DNA from: Planctomycetota bacterium | Lineage (GTDB): Bacteria > Planctomycetota > UBA1135 > JADKAF01 | Assembly (NCBI GenBank): GCA_016719295.1 | Contig: JADKAF010000001.1 | Location: 6,076,001-6,140,000, forward strand | DNA: 64,000 nucleotides | Direction of reading: 5' to 3' | In this document: in pieces, positions 52,569 through 61,880 of the stretch | Numbering within the stretch: position 1 is the stretch's first letter | Layout of the letters: each line of letters starts with the position of its first letter | Position numbers and translations under genes: made by a program | Notes under the pieces: generated by a model | Seen by the model: only the letters and a program-made list of their open reading frames with translations | Told to the model about the DNA's origin: nothing | The model's database searches: none

Positions 52569-53675
52569 TCAGAGGCCGCCCGCGAGCTCGAGGCCCGGGG
52601 TGAAGGCCAGGCCGTGCGTCGCGCCGCCGTCGAGGTGCACCGCCTGGAGATAGAGCACCGCCCCGCAGAGCAGCGGATCGAGCGGCACGTAGAACGGCAC
52701 CGCCGCTCCCGACGCCGGGAGCGCGAACGCGCTCGTGATCCAAGGCAGCGTCTGCAGCGTTCCGCCGAAGCCCGACGGGATCACCGCTCGCTCCACCCCG
52801 ATCAGCAGCAGGCCCGGGACCGGCGCGCCGGCGGCGTTCGAGACCAGCAAGTCGACGCTCGCGCCGAGGATCGGTCGCTCCGAGGTGGTGAGCGTCGGGA
52901 TGCCCAGCGTGCCGGGGTAGCCTTGGCCGTACACCGTGGACGAGGCTGCGCAGCGCTGCGTGAACGCGCGGTAAGTGACGGGGCCTTGCGAGAAGTTGTA
53001 GAACGCGACGCGTCCGACGGAGAACGCGCCGGCGACATCGAACTGCAGCACGTCGTTGAACCAGATCAGCACGCGCGAAGGGGTGAAGTCGATACGCACG
53101 CGATAGGTCGTGTTCCGCACCCAGCTCGTCGCGCCGAGCGTCGCGCCGCGCGCGAGCTCGGTCACGGAGTCGGCCGGCGTGGAGCAGGGCGCCGTGTTGA
53201 GATCGACGTGACCCCACAGCTCGTCCGCGGTGGGGATGCCGCGCACGCGCGAGAGCGCGAGCCCGCGCACGGCGGTCGTGCCCGGCGTGCAGGCCGGCGC
53301 CCCGAAGTCGTAGGTCTGCGAGCTGCCCTTCCAGTCGAGGAGCAGGTAGTCGGCGGCGGCGTTCGTGCTGTCGCCCGGGCGGAAGCCGATCGCGAAGCCC
53401 ATGTAGTCGTCGTCGCTGCCGCCGACGAGGAGCTCGCCTTCGATCACGCCGCTCGGGAGGTCGCTCGGGGCGTAGAACAGCGTCGGCTGGCCGTTGGCGC
53501 TCTGCACGACCTCGGTGCCGGAGGCATTCACGGTCCAGACCCCGCTCGCGAAGCCGGAGACGGCGGCGTAGGACTCAGCGGTCCAGGAGTGAAGATCGAC
53601 CGGCGTCTGCGCGCCGAGAGGAGCGGCAGAGGTCGCGGAGAGCGCAAGCAGGCCGGTGCGTAGCGTGCGGAGCAT
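52569..53675 (-). CDS. Secreted protein with thrombospondin-C-terminal-like domain
   Basis: The protein has 368 residues. A signal peptide (LRTGLLALSATSAAPLGAQ) precedes a 220-residue jelly-roll-like domain. Its landmarks are SDDDYMGFAIGFRPGDS, DYLLLDWKGSSQTYDFG, RGLALSRVRG, WVRNTTYRVRIDFTPSRVL, FDVAGAFSVGRVAFYNFSQG and VTYRAFTQRCA. The same landmarks occur in that order in thrombospondin C-terminal domains (DDDY.GF, W, QTYW, GL.L, YRWR, GRLGLF.FSQ). The last 130 residues, from STVYGQGYPG, resemble the C-terminal domain of the FG-GAP protein at 43874. It is an extracellular protein, possibly calcium-dependent. Confidence 0.85.
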   Translation of the reverse strand: MLRTLRTGLLALSATSAAPLGAQTPVDLHSWTAESYAAVSGFASGVWTVNASGTEVVQSANGQPTLFYAPSDLPSGVIEGELLVGGSDDDYMGFAIGFRPGDSTNAAADYLLLDWKGSSQTYDFGAPACTPGTTAVRGLALSRVRGIPTADELWGHVDLNTAPCSTPADSVTELARGATLGATSWVRNTTYRVRIDFTPSRVLIWFNDVLQFDVAGAFSVGRVAFYNFSQGPVTYRAFTQRCAASSTVYGQGYPGTLGIPTLTTSERPILGASVDLLVSNAAGAPVPGLLLIGVERAVIPSGFGGTLQTLPWITSAFALPASGAAVPFYVPLDPLLCGAVLYLQAVHLDGGATHGLAFTPGLELAGGL

Positions 53676-53828
53676 GGCGGGAGAACTCGCTGGGAACGAT
53701 GGGAGATGGACTCGCGCACAATCTCCTCTCACGCGGCCTCGCCCGCCTTCCGCCGAGCGGCGTAGCCGCGCGGCGCTGATGGGGCAGTTGAAGATCTGAC
53801 GAAGCGCGTAGCGCGTTCGCCGGAAAGC

Positions 53829-53868
53829 GCGCGAGGAGCGCCGAGCCTTGGCTCGGCGCTCCTCGCGC
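53829..53868 (-). terminator. 19-bp hairpin after the PEP carboxykinase gene
   Basis: Arms 53829-53847 and 53850-53868 are exact reverse complements with a 2-base centre. The structure begins 40 bases after the stop codon of the carboxykinase gene (minus strand) and has no T run. Confidence 0.75.
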
Positions 53869-53907
53869 ACGCGCGCCGCCGAGCGGCGCGCCGGAGCTGT
53901 CGTCGGC

Positions 53908-55581
53908 CTACATCACCGGCTTGATGCCCAGCGCGCCGAAGCCCTTCGCCTCGAAGTTCTTGCGGAAGAGCTCGCGGAGCTCCTGCGCCTTCTTGTCGTA
54001 GGCGGCCTTGTCGCTCCAGGTGTTGCGCGGGTTCAGCACCTCGGCGGGGACGCCGGGGCAGCTCTTCGGCATGCGCAGGCCGAAGACGGGGTGCTGCTCG
54101 TAGCTCACCTTGCTCTCGTCGAGGTCGCCGCGCAGCGCCGCGTTCAGAATCGCGCGCGTGTACTTGATCGACATGCGCTTGCCGACGCCGTAGGGGCCGC
54201 CGCTCCATCCGGTGTTGAGCAGGATGCAGCGCGCTTGGTTCTGCTCCATCTTCTCGCGCAGCAGCGTCGCGTACACGGAGGGCTTCCGCGACATGAACGG
54301 CGCGCCGAAGCAAGAGGAGAACGCTGCCTTCGGCTCGGTGACGCCGACCTCGGTGCCGGCCAGCTTCGCGGTGAAGCCCGAGACGAAGTGATACATCACT
54401 TCCTCCGGCGTCAGCATCGCCACCGGCGGCAGCACGCCGAAGGCGTCGGCCGTGAGCAGCACGATCGTCTTCGGATGTCCGCCACGCGCCTCCGGCATCA
54501 CGTTCGGGTTCGCGTCGAGCGGGTAGGAGAAGCGCGTGTTCTCCGTGATCGAGCGATCGGCGAGATCGAGCTGCTGGGGATCGAGATCCTCCATGCGCTT
54601 CCCCGGGAGCGGAGGCACGTTCTCGATCAGCGTGCCGGGCTTCGAGAGCGCCGCGGCGATGACCGGCTCGGCTTCCTTGTCGAGGTCGATCAGCTTCGCG
54701 TAGCAGCCGTCTTCGAAGTTGGAGAGGCCCTGGCCCGTCCAGCCGGTCTCGTCGTCGCCGATCAGGCGGCGCTCGGGGTCGGCCGAGAGCGTGGTCTTAC
54801 CGGTGCCGGAGAGCCCGAAGAGGATCGCGGCGTCGCCGTCCTGGCCCACGTTCGCGGAGCAGTGCATGGGCAGATAGCCCATGTCGGGGAGCAGGTAGTT
54901 CAGCACGGTGAAGATGGTCTTCTTCACCACGCCGCAGTAGTCCGCGCGCCCCGCCACCAGGCAGATCTTGCGGCGGAAGTCGATGACGATCGCCGCCTCC
55001 GCGCGGCAGCCGTCGCGCTCGGGCACGCAGACGAAGGACGGCGCGTTCAGCATCGTCCAGCGCCGCGCTTCGATGTCCTTCACGCCCTGCACGTTCTTCG
55101 GGAACATGTTGTGGGCGAACATCGCGTGCACGGCGTACTCGCCGACGAAGCGGTACGGCACCGAGTAGGCGGGATCCGTGCCGGCGAAGACGTCCTTCAC
55201 GTAGAGGGTCGCCTTCTTCGCATTCAGATGGTCGACGACGCGCTTCAGCAGCGCCTCGTACTTCGCCGGGTCGTACTTCTGGAAGTCGTCCTTCCACCAC
55301 ACCTTGTCGGCGAGCTCGGGATACGCCACACCGTAGGTGTCCTTCACGCGGCGTCCGGTGCAGTCCGGGTCGGTGTAGTAGACGAGCGGTCCCTTCAGGC
55401 CGAGCTTCGTCGGATAGCACTTCTGCGCGTCGCTCGGGCCGTCCTTCTTCACGCGGCCGCGATCGTTCTTGATCGCGTGCTCGAAGAGCTGCTCCTTCGA
55501 GAGGTTGGCGTGGTAGCTGACATTCTTCAGCCCGAGCAGCTGCTCGAGGTGCTGGCGGAAGTCGTTCGAGCGAGAATCCAT
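53908..55581 (-). CDS. pckA: Phosphoenolpyruvate carboxykinase (ATP)
   Basis: This enzyme interconverts oxaloacetate + ATP and PEP + CO2 + ADP in gluconeogenesis. The protein has 557 residues, the normal length, from the ATG at 55581. ATP-type motifs are complete: GLSGTGKTTLSADPERRLIG (kinase-1 loop), GDDETGW (kinase-2), the lysine in CYAKLIDL, NTRFSYPLDANP and NTGWSGGPYGVGKRMSIKYT. FVGEYAVHAMFAHNMF and CSANVGQDGDAAILFG also fit. The frame stays open far upstream of this ATG because of composition and the tandem repeat there. A cytosolic enzyme. Confidence 0.97.
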   Translation of the reverse strand: MDSRSNDFRQHLEQLLGLKNVSYHANLSKEQLFEHAIKNDRGRVKKDGPSDAQKCYPTKLGLKGPLVYYTDPDCTGRRVKDTYGVAYPELADKVWWKDDFQKYDPAKYEALLKRVVDHLNAKKATLYVKDVFAGTDPAYSVPYRFVGEYAVHAMFAHNMFPKNVQGVKDIEARRWTMLNAPSFVCVPERDGCRAEAAIVIDFRRKICLVAGRADYCGVVKKTIFTVLNYLLPDMGYLPMHCSANVGQDGDAAILFGLSGTGKTTLSADPERRLIGDDETGWTGQGLSNFEDGCYAKLIDLDKEAEPVIAAALSKPGTLIENVPPLPGKRMEDLDPQQLDLADRSITENTRFSYPLDANPNVMPEARGGHPKTIVLLTADAFGVLPPVAMLTPEEVMYHFVSGFTAKLAGTEVGVTEPKAAFSSCFGAPFMSRKPSVYATLLREKMEQNQARCILLNTGWSGGPYGVGKRMSIKYTRAILNAALRGDLDESKVSYEQHPVFGLRMPKSCPGVPAEVLNPRNTWSDKAAYDKKAQELRELFRKNFEAKGFGALGIKPVM

Positions 55582-55660
55582 GGGTGCCTCGACGATCCGC
55601 GGCGGGAGCCCTCGCTCCGCGCGGATTCCTGCAGGTGACGGTGCGCTCGGCGTCCGCATG

Positions 55661-55831
55661 GTGTCGCGGAGTTCTACGGGTCGCGGAGTTCTACGAGTCG
55701 AGGAGTTCTGCTCGTCGCGGAGTTCTGCGGGCCGCGGAGGTTTGCGGGTCGCGGAGTTTGGCGGGTCGCGGAATTCCAAGCGGTCGCAGACCTCCGAGGA
55801 TCGCGGACCTCCGAGGGGCGGGGATCTGCGA
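55661..55831. repeat. 17-bp minisatellite, about ten units
   Basis: About ten head-to-tail units of 17 bases follow the pattern GGGTCGCGGAGTTCTAC. The first four are very similar and the later ones drift (CCGCGGAGGTTTGC, TCGCAGACCTCCGA). It lies in the 484-base gap between the divergent pckA and spermidine-synthase-like genes. The rest of the gap shows no clear feature. Confidence 0.9.
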
Positions 55832-56065
55832 CACTGCGGAGCGCTCCGGGCGCGAAATGAGAGGAAGAACGATACTCGCCGGCCTGGGGGCGGCGGAAGG
55901 GCGCCGCCAATTTCGAGGTGGTCCGCCCGAAGGCCCCCCGCCGCGGCGAAGCGGAGGCACGGCCCGCGATGCTCAAGGTGCGAGCGGGTCTGCCCGAAGG
56001 TACGATCGGCTCTCCTCCGATCGGCCCGCCGCGCGAACGCGGGCCGCCACCTGGTGCATGCGCGG

Positions 56066-58786
56066 ATGACCGATCGTACTTCGCGGGGCCTCGCCCCCGG
56101 CTTGTTCCTCATCTCGGCGGCGACGCTCTGCCTGCAGATCCTGCAGACGCGGATCTTCTCGGTGCTGCTCTGGCACCACGTGACCTACATCGTGGTCACG
56201 CTGACGCTGCTGGGATTCACGATCGCGGGAGCGCTGCTCACCGTCTTCCCGGGTCTGCTGGCGCCGCAGCGCCTCGCGCGCACGCTGACGGCGAGCGCCC
56301 TGCTCTTCGCGGCGACCACGATCGGCGCCTTCCACCTGGTCGCGGGCCGGAGCTTCGACTCGAGCACGATGCTCACGGACAAGTGGACCTACTTCCTCGT
56401 GGGCGCCTACTACGCCTACCTGGTCGTGCCCTACTTCTTCGCGGGGCTCGCGATCACCGCGGCGCTCTCCGCGCGCGCCGCGGACGTCGGCCGGCTCTAC
56501 TTCGTGAATCTGATCGGCTCCGCGGTCGGGTGCTGGCTGCTGGTCGGCTTGCTCACTCCGCTGCGCGGCGAAGGGATGATCTTCTTCTGCGCGGCCCTCG
56601 GCGCGCTGGCCGCGCTCGCGTTCGCTCCGGGAGCGTTCACGCGCGGTCTCGCGGCGGCGACGATCCTCGCTTGCGGCATCGGCACTTGGCAGGGCGAGAG
56701 CTGGATGCCGATCCCCACCGCGCCCGACAAGCTCGGGGCGAAGATCGCCGGCGCCCAGCTGCCGGGAGCGAAAGAGCCGCTGCGGCTGATGGCGAGCGAG
56801 TGGAGCCCGCTCTGCCGCGTCGACGTCTGGGGGGCGGACGGCAGCCCGCTTTACATCGTCGCGCAGGACGGCGATGCGCCAACCACGATGCGGCGCGCGG
56901 ACCTCGCCGCGCAGGAAGAGCATCTGCTGACGCCGTATGCGCTCGGCTACCGCTTGTTCGATGGCCAGGCGAAGCGACCGGCGGTGCTGATCATCGGACC
57001 GGGCGGCGGTCCCGACATCGTGCAGGCGCTGCGCAACGACGCGGGCTCCATCACCGGCGTCGAGATCAACGGGGTGACGGCGGGCCTCATGCGCGGGCCG
57101 TTCGAGGAGTACACCGGCGGGCTCTACGAGAAGGAGAAGGTCGCGATCCACGTCGCGGAGGGGCGCTCGTTCCTCCGCCGCTCGGAGCGCAGCTACGACC
57201 TGATCCAGATGACGGGCACGGACACCTACACCGCGCTCTCGTCGGGAGCGTACGTGCTCTCGGAGTCCTACCTCTACACGCGCGAAGCGTTCCACGACTA
57301 CTTCGATCATCTCTCCGACGACGGCGTCGTCGCCGTGCTGCGCTTCCGCTTCGACCCGCCGCGCGAGGATCTCCGACTCTTCGGGATCGGCCTCGAGGTG
57401 CTGAAGGAGCGCGGCGCGGAGAAGCCCTCGGATCACGCGCTAGTGATCGAGAACGAGGTGCTGTACCCCTACGCCGGCCTGCAGGGCTCCGGCGCGCAGG
57501 TCGTGAAGTACGCCGTGCTGCTCTTCAAGAAGCGCCCGTTCACGGCGGAGCAGATCGCGCTCTACTGCGACTACGTCGGTCAGCAGGGCCGGCGCTTCCT
57601 GGAGACGGGCGGCGCGGAGGGCGCCTACTTGATCGGCTATGCCCCCGATCGCCACCGTCGCGCTTGGGTGGAGAGCCACGTCGAGGTGGTGGAGGCTCTG
57701 CGGCAGGGATTCCGCGGCTTCCTCGATGCGGTGACGCAGAAGCTGCGGGAGCGGCTCTGGGATCCGCTGTCGCCGGAAGAGCAGCAGCTCATCGGGCACG
57801 TGCAGAAGGAAGCCCAGGCGTACGCGCAAGGCGGCGGTGATCTCGCGAAGCTCGACGAGTTCCTGCGCCGCGGCGAGCGCACCATGGTGTATCCCGACCG
57901 CCGCGACGAGGTCTTCGTGCCCACTCCCGAGTTCACGGAGCTCGCTGCCGCTATCGACGCGGGTGAGCAGCAGGCGTTCTACGACAGCTATCCCTACCTG
58001 GTGAGCCCGGTCACCGACGACCAGCCCTTCTTCTTCAAGTTCCATCGCTGGTCGAGCCTCTGGGGCGCCAACGTCTCGCGCCCCGGCTACGAGGCGATCT
58101 ACGGCGGCGAGCCGATCGGGCTCTTCGTGCTGCTCGCGCTCCTGCTGGAGACCAGCGTCGTCGTGGCGCTGCTCGTGCTGCTGCCGCTGCTCTTCGTGCG
58201 CCGGAAAGAGCTGAAGGAGCGCGGCGCGCCGCGGCGCTTCCTCTACTTCGCCTCGCTCGGCGTCGGCTTCATCCTGGTCGAGGTCTCGTATCTCCAGGGC
58301 TTCGTGCTCTTCCTCGGCCACCCGATCTACTCGCTCACCGTGACGCTCTCCTGCTTCCTCTTCTTCGCGGGGCTGGGGGCGTGGTGCAGCGGGAAGCTCC
58401 GCGCGGGCCCCGCACTCGTGCGCTTCGCCGTGCTCGGCGTCGCCGCCTTCCTCGTGCTCTACTCGTTCCTGCTGCCGCAGGTCTTCCGCGCGTTCCTCGC
58501 GCTGCCGGATGCGCAGCGCATCCTGCTCTCGATCGTGCTGCTCGCCCCGCTCAACTTCCTGATGGGCATCCCGTTCCCGACAGGTATCCGCTTGGTCGAG
58601 GCGCGCGCGCCGCGCTTCATCCCGTGGGCCTTCGGAGTGAACGGCGGCGCCTCGGTGGTGGGCTCGATCCTCTGCATCATCCTGGCCATCTCGCTCGGCT
58701 TCCAAGCGGTGGCGCTGCTCGCGGCGGCGATCTACGTGGTGGGTGGGCTCGTGTTCGCGCACGGCGAAGCGCGCGAGGCGAGCTGA
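56066..58786 (+). CDS. Membrane protein with spermidine-synthase-like methyltransferase domain
   Basis: The protein has 906 residues from the ATG at 56066. The N-terminal 200 residues hold about six membrane segments (LFLISAATLCLQILQTRIF, VTLTLLGFTIAGALLTVF, YLVVPYFFAGLAITAAL). The middle 350 residues form a soluble Rossmann fold of the spermidine synthase type: VLIIGPGGGPDIVQAL (SAM loop), ITGVEINGVTAGLMRG, VAEGRSFLRRSERSYDLIQM and LSESYLYTREAFHDYF. The last 250 residues have six to eight more helices. Proteins of this layout are common in planctomycetes and delta-proteobacteria and their substrate is unknown. It diverges from pckA. Confidence 0.9.
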   Translation: MTDRTSRGLAPGLFLISAATLCLQILQTRIFSVLLWHHVTYIVVTLTLLGFTIAGALLTVFPGLLAPQRLARTLTASALLFAATTIGAFHLVAGRSFDSSTMLTDKWTYFLVGAYYAYLVVPYFFAGLAITAALSARAADVGRLYFVNLIGSAVGCWLLVGLLTPLRGEGMIFFCAALGALAALAFAPGAFTRGLAAATILACGIGTWQGESWMPIPTAPDKLGAKIAGAQLPGAKEPLRLMASEWSPLCRVDVWGADGSPLYIVAQDGDAPTTMRRADLAAQEEHLLTPYALGYRLFDGQAKRPAVLIIGPGGGPDIVQALRNDAGSITGVEINGVTAGLMRGPFEEYTGGLYEKEKVAIHVAEGRSFLRRSERSYDLIQMTGTDTYTALSSGAYVLSESYLYTREAFHDYFDHLSDDGVVAVLRFRFDPPREDLRLFGIGLEVLKERGAEKPSDHALVIENEVLYPYAGLQGSGAQVVKYAVLLFKKRPFTAEQIALYCDYVGQQGRRFLETGGAEGAYLIGYAPDRHRRAWVESHVEVVEALRQGFRGFLDAVTQKLRERLWDPLSPEEQQLIGHVQKEAQAYAQGGGDLAKLDEFLRRGERTMVYPDRRDEVFVPTPEFTELAAAIDAGEQQAFYDSYPYLVSPVTDDQPFFFKFHRWSSLWGANVSRPGYEAIYGGEPIGLFVLLALLLETSVVVALLVLLPLLFVRRKELKERGAPRRFLYFASLGVGFILVEVSYLQGFVLFLGHPIYSLTVTLSCFLFFAGLGAWCSGKLRAGPALVRFAVLGVAAFLVLYSFLLPQVFRAFLALPDAQRILLSIVLLAPLNFLMGIPFPTGIRLVEARAPRFIPWAFGVNGGASVVGSILCIILAISLGFQAVALLAAAIYVVGGLVFAHGEAREAS

Positions 58787-58794
58787 GGGCACGA

Positions 58795-58820
58795 GCGAGG
58801 CGCGCATCCCCGCGCCTCGC
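58795..58820. terminator. 10-bp hairpin between convergent genes
   Basis: GCGAGGCGCG (58795-58804) pairs with CGCGCCTCGC (58811-58820) around CATCCC. It lies in the 43-base gap between the spermidine-synthase-like gene and the UPF0316 gene, which converge, so it may serve both. Confidence 0.75.
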
Positions 58821-58829
58821 GGCTCCTTC

Positions 58830-59411
58830 CTATCCGCGCTTCGTCATCCGCCGCAGCCAGCTCATCGGCGCCCGCTCGAGCGGCCCCGCCACGAGCGGAG
58901 CGCTCTGCACGCGCTTCACGTCGCTGATGGTCCAGATCGCCTCGGGATCGATCGCGCGGATCGCGCCGAGGAGCGTCGCCATCTTGCGCCGCGTCTCGAC
59001 GACGAGCAGCACCTCGATGGGTGAGCCGGTGTCGCCTTCCGCGGCGAGCTTGGTCACCGACCAGCCCTGCTCGCGCAAGCGCTCGGCGAGCCGATGGCTC
59101 GAGCTCTTCGAGAGCACGCGGACCATCTCGCTGCCGATCGCGAGCTTCGACTCGAGCCACACGCCGACGATGTTCCCGGTCGAGAAGCCGCAGGCGTAGC
59201 AGAGCAGCAGGTACCAGCGATCGAGGCGACCGAGCACCTGGCTCGCGGCGCTGACCCAGACGATCACCTCGAAGAACCCGATCAGCGCGGCGCGGAAGCG
59301 AGCGCCTCGCACGATGAGGATCGTGCGGAAGGTCGCCATCGACACGTCGGTGATGCGCGCGAAGAAGACGAAGATGCAGGCGTAGAGCGGATCGTCGAAG
59401 ATGGCGGACAT
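58830..59411 (-). CDS. UPF0316 membrane protein (DUF5698 + DUF2179)
   Basis: The protein has 193 residues. The first 100 are three membrane helices of the DUF5698 type (YACIFVFFARITDVSMATFR, AALIGFFEVIVWVSAASQVL, YLLLCYACGFSTGNIVGVWL). The rest is a DUF2179-like domain (SMEVLLVV-type core here as PIEVLLVVETRR, then AIRAIDPEAIWTISDVKR). This is the standard order of UPF0316 proteins. The C-terminal domain is often linked with nucleotide-type ligand binding, but no substrate is known. Confidence 0.92.
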   Translation of the reverse strand: MSAIFDDPLYACIFVFFARITDVSMATFRTILIVRGARFRAALIGFFEVIVWVSAASQVLGRLDRWYLLLCYACGFSTGNIVGVWLESKLAIGSEMVRVLSKSSSHRLAERLREQGWSVTKLAAEGDTGSPIEVLLVVETRRKMATLLGAIRAIDPEAIWTISDVKRVQSAPLVAGPLERAPMSWLRRMTKRG

Positions 59412-59441
59412 CGTTTCAGGCCGTTCGCCGGGCCGCGCATG

Positions 59442-61352
59442 CTACTCCGAGAGCGGCGCCGCTTCGATGCGCGTCTCGTCGCGGAGCTCGTCGACCGGTC
59501 CCTCGCCGAAGCGCAGCTCGAGGTGATAGCCCTCGGCCTCGCGGCGCGAGGACACGGCGAGGCCGAGGCGATGGAAGACCGTCAGCATCGGCTTGTCGAG
59601 CTGCAGCACGTCGGCGCGGAAGCCCTCGAGCCCTCGCTCGCGAGCGATGCGGCACATGGCGCGCATCATCTCGGCGCCGAGACCGCGGCTCTGCCAGCCC
59701 TCCAGCACGACGAAGGCGAGGTCGGCGAGCGAGCTGCCGGTTTCGAGCTCGAAATGAGCGAGCGCCACGAGCTGGTTCGGCGCCTCGGGCGGCACGGCGG
59801 CGACGAGGGCGTAGGAGGAGCGCTCGTCGACGTCGACGAGCCGCTGCACCTCGGCATGCGACCAGCTTGCGGCTCGGCCGCGGTAGCGACGGTACACGCT
59901 GCCGTGCGTCAGCGAATAGAAGAGATCCTGCAGAGCGCTCTCGTCGCTGAGCCGCGCTGGACGGATCGCGACGGGTGTGCCGTCGGCGAGCTCGATCCGG
60001 CGCTCCTCGAGCCACGGTCGCGCGAGCTTCGGCGCCACTTGGTCCAGGAAGACGTAGTGGCGGCGCTTCGCGCCCTCCAAGAGCTCGGCGCGGAAGTCGG
60101 GATGCGCGACCTCGATCAGCGCGAGCGCGCGCTGGCGGATGTTCTTGCCGAAGAGATCGGCGACGCCCCATTCGGTGACGACATAGCGGACGTCGCCGCG
60201 GCTCGTGACCACGCCCGCGCCTTCCTCGAAGGCGGCGACGATGCGGGAGAGCTTGCCACTCTTGGCGGTCGAGGGGATCGCGATGATCGACTTGCCGCCG
60301 CGGCTGCGCGAGGCGCCGCGCACGAAGTCGACTTGGCCGCCGATGCCGGAGAAGAACTTCCCCGCCAGCGTGTCGGCCGCGACCTGGCCGGTGAGATCGA
60401 CGGCGAGCGCGCCGTTGATCGAGATCATGCGCTCGTTCTGCGCGATGCGCAGAGGGTCGTTCGTGAACTCGCTCGGGCGCATCTCGAGGGCCGGGTTGTC
60501 GTGCGCCCAATCGTAGAGCGCGCGCGTGCCCATGAGGAACGAGGTGACGGCCTTGCCCGGTAGCAAGGTCTTGCGGCTGCCGTTCGCGACGCCCGCCTCC
60601 ATGAGGCGCATCAGCCCGTCGGAGAACATCTCGGTGTGGATGCCGAGGTCGCGATGGCCCATCAGCGCCGTCGTCACCGCGTCGGGGATCGAGCCGATCC
60701 CGGTCTGGATCGTAGCGCCATCCGGCACGAGCCGAGCGACGTGCTCGGCGATCTGGCGGGAGACCGCGTCCGGCTCCTCGCAGGGCAGCTCGGGCAGCTC
60801 GTCGTCGACTCGCACGCACGCGTCGAGCTCGTCGACGTGGACGAACGAGTCTCCGTGCGTGCGCGGCATGCGCGGATTGAGCTCCGCGATCACGAGCTCG
60901 GCGCTCTGCACCGCGGCGCGCACGACGTCGACGGCGACGCCCAGGCTGCAGAACCCATGCGCATCGGGCGGCGAGACCTGGACCATCGCCACGTCGATCG
61001 GCACGCGACGGCTGCGCAGCAGCTCCGGGATCTCGGAGAGGAACACCGGCATGAAGTCGGCGCGGCCCTCCTGCACCGCGGCGCGCACGTTGGCGCCGAT
61101 GAAGAAGGCCGTGTGGCGGAATCTCCCCGCCATCTCGGGCGCGACGTAGGGGGCGGGCCCGAGCGTCAGGATGTGCACGATCTCGTTGTCGCGCAGATGC
61201 GCGCCGTGCTGCACCAGCGCCTCGACCAAGCGCTTCGGCTCGGCCGCACCGGAGCCGATCAAGATGCGGCGGCCGGGCGCGATCTTCGCGATCGCCCCGG
61301 CCGCATCGGTCTGCTTCGCCGCGAGGCGAGCCTGCCAGCCGTGCATGTTCAA
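59442..61352 (-). CDS. Acetyl-CoA hydrolase/CoA-transferase fused to a GNAT acetyltransferase
   Basis: The protein has 636 residues. Residues 1-440 are an acetyl-CoA hydrolase/4-hydroxybutyrate CoA-transferase domain: APGRRILIGSGAAEPKRLVE, VAMVQVSPPDAHGFCSLGVA, VDGATIQTGIGSIPDAV-type loop (LVPDGATIQTGIGSIPD), HTEMFSDGLMRLMEAGV and FFSGIGGQVDFVRGASRSRG. Residues 460-620 are a GNAT domain (VAIRPARLSDESALQDLFYS, DLAFVVLEGWQSRGLGAEMM, ADVLQLDKPMLTVFHRLGL). Such fusions can be regulated by or carry out acetylation. The start at 61352 or two codons later are both possible. Confidence 0.94.
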   Translation of the reverse strand: MNMHGWQARLAAKQTDAAGAIAKIAPGRRILIGSGAAEPKRLVEALVQHGAHLRDNEIVHILTLGPAPYVAPEMAGRFRHTAFFIGANVRAAVQEGRADFMPVFLSEIPELLRSRRVPIDVAMVQVSPPDAHGFCSLGVAVDVVRAAVQSAELVIAELNPRMPRTHGDSFVHVDELDACVRVDDELPELPCEEPDAVSRQIAEHVARLVPDGATIQTGIGSIPDAVTTALMGHRDLGIHTEMFSDGLMRLMEAGVANGSRKTLLPGKAVTSFLMGTRALYDWAHDNPALEMRPSEFTNDPLRIAQNERMISINGALAVDLTGQVAADTLAGKFFSGIGGQVDFVRGASRSRGGKSIIAIPSTAKSGKLSRIVAAFEEGAGVVTSRGDVRYVVTEWGVADLFGKNIRQRALALIEVAHPDFRAELLEGAKRRHYVFLDQVAPKLARPWLEERRIELADGTPVAIRPARLSDESALQDLFYSLTHGSVYRRYRGRAASWSHAEVQRLVDVDERSSYALVAAVPPEAPNQLVALAHFELETGSSLADLAFVVLEGWQSRGLGAEMMRAMCRIARERGLEGFRADVLQLDKPMLTVFHRLGLAVSSRREAEGYHLELRFGEGPVDELRDETRIEAAPLSE

Positions 61353-61424
61353 CCCTTCGTCGTGGTGCGGTTCCCGCGGGCGGGCGCGGATGCTACCGCA
61401 CGGCGCTGGCGCTCGCGCGGATCC

Positions 61425-61880
61425 TCAGCCCTTCTTCACGTCGATCTTCTTGCCGCTGCTCGGCGCCGACTTCGGTATGCGGATCGTCAGCACGCCCTTC
61501 GCGAACTCGGCCTGCGCCTTCTCGCCCGCGGCGTTCGGCGGCAGCGGCACGCTGCGCTGGAACGAGCCGTAGGAGAGCTCGCGCCGGTGGTAGCTCTTCT
61601 TGTCCTCCTTGGTCTCCTGGCGCTTCTCGCCGGAGATCGTGAGGAATCCGTCGTGGGCCTCGACGTGCAGGTCCTTCTCTTCGACGCCGGGGATCTCGGC
61701 CTTCACCGTGAACTCCTTCTCGTCCTCCGCGAAGTCCAGCTTCGGCATCTCGGCCTTGGTGAAGATCTCCGGGAGCTGAGCCCCGAAGGGCTCTTCGAAG
61801 AAGCGCTGGAAGAGGTCGTCCATCTCGCGCCGGAACGAGCGCAACGAGCTGTCGTGCTTGCGCCAGGGAATGAGACTCAT
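61425..61880 (-). CDS. Hsp20/alpha-crystallin small heat-shock protein
   Basis: The protein has 151 residues from an ATG with AGGAG seven bases upstream. The alpha-crystallin domain is complete (PKLDFAEDEKEFTVKAEIPG, DLHVEAHDGFLTISGEKRQE, YGSFQRSVPLPPNA, EFAKGVLTIRIPK with the 'GVL' motif). The N-terminus (DDLFQRFFEEPFG) is of the usual Hsp20 type. It is an ATP-independent holding chaperone. No clear CIRCE or sigma-32-type element was found upstream. Confidence 0.95.
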   Translation of the reverse strand: MSLIPWRKHDSSLRSFRREMDDLFQRFFEEPFGAQLPEIFTKAEMPKLDFAEDEKEFTVKAEIPGVEEKDLHVEAHDGFLTISGEKRQETKEDKKSYHRRELSYGSFQRSVPLPPNAAGEKAQAEFAKGVLTIRIPKSAPSSGKKIDVKKG

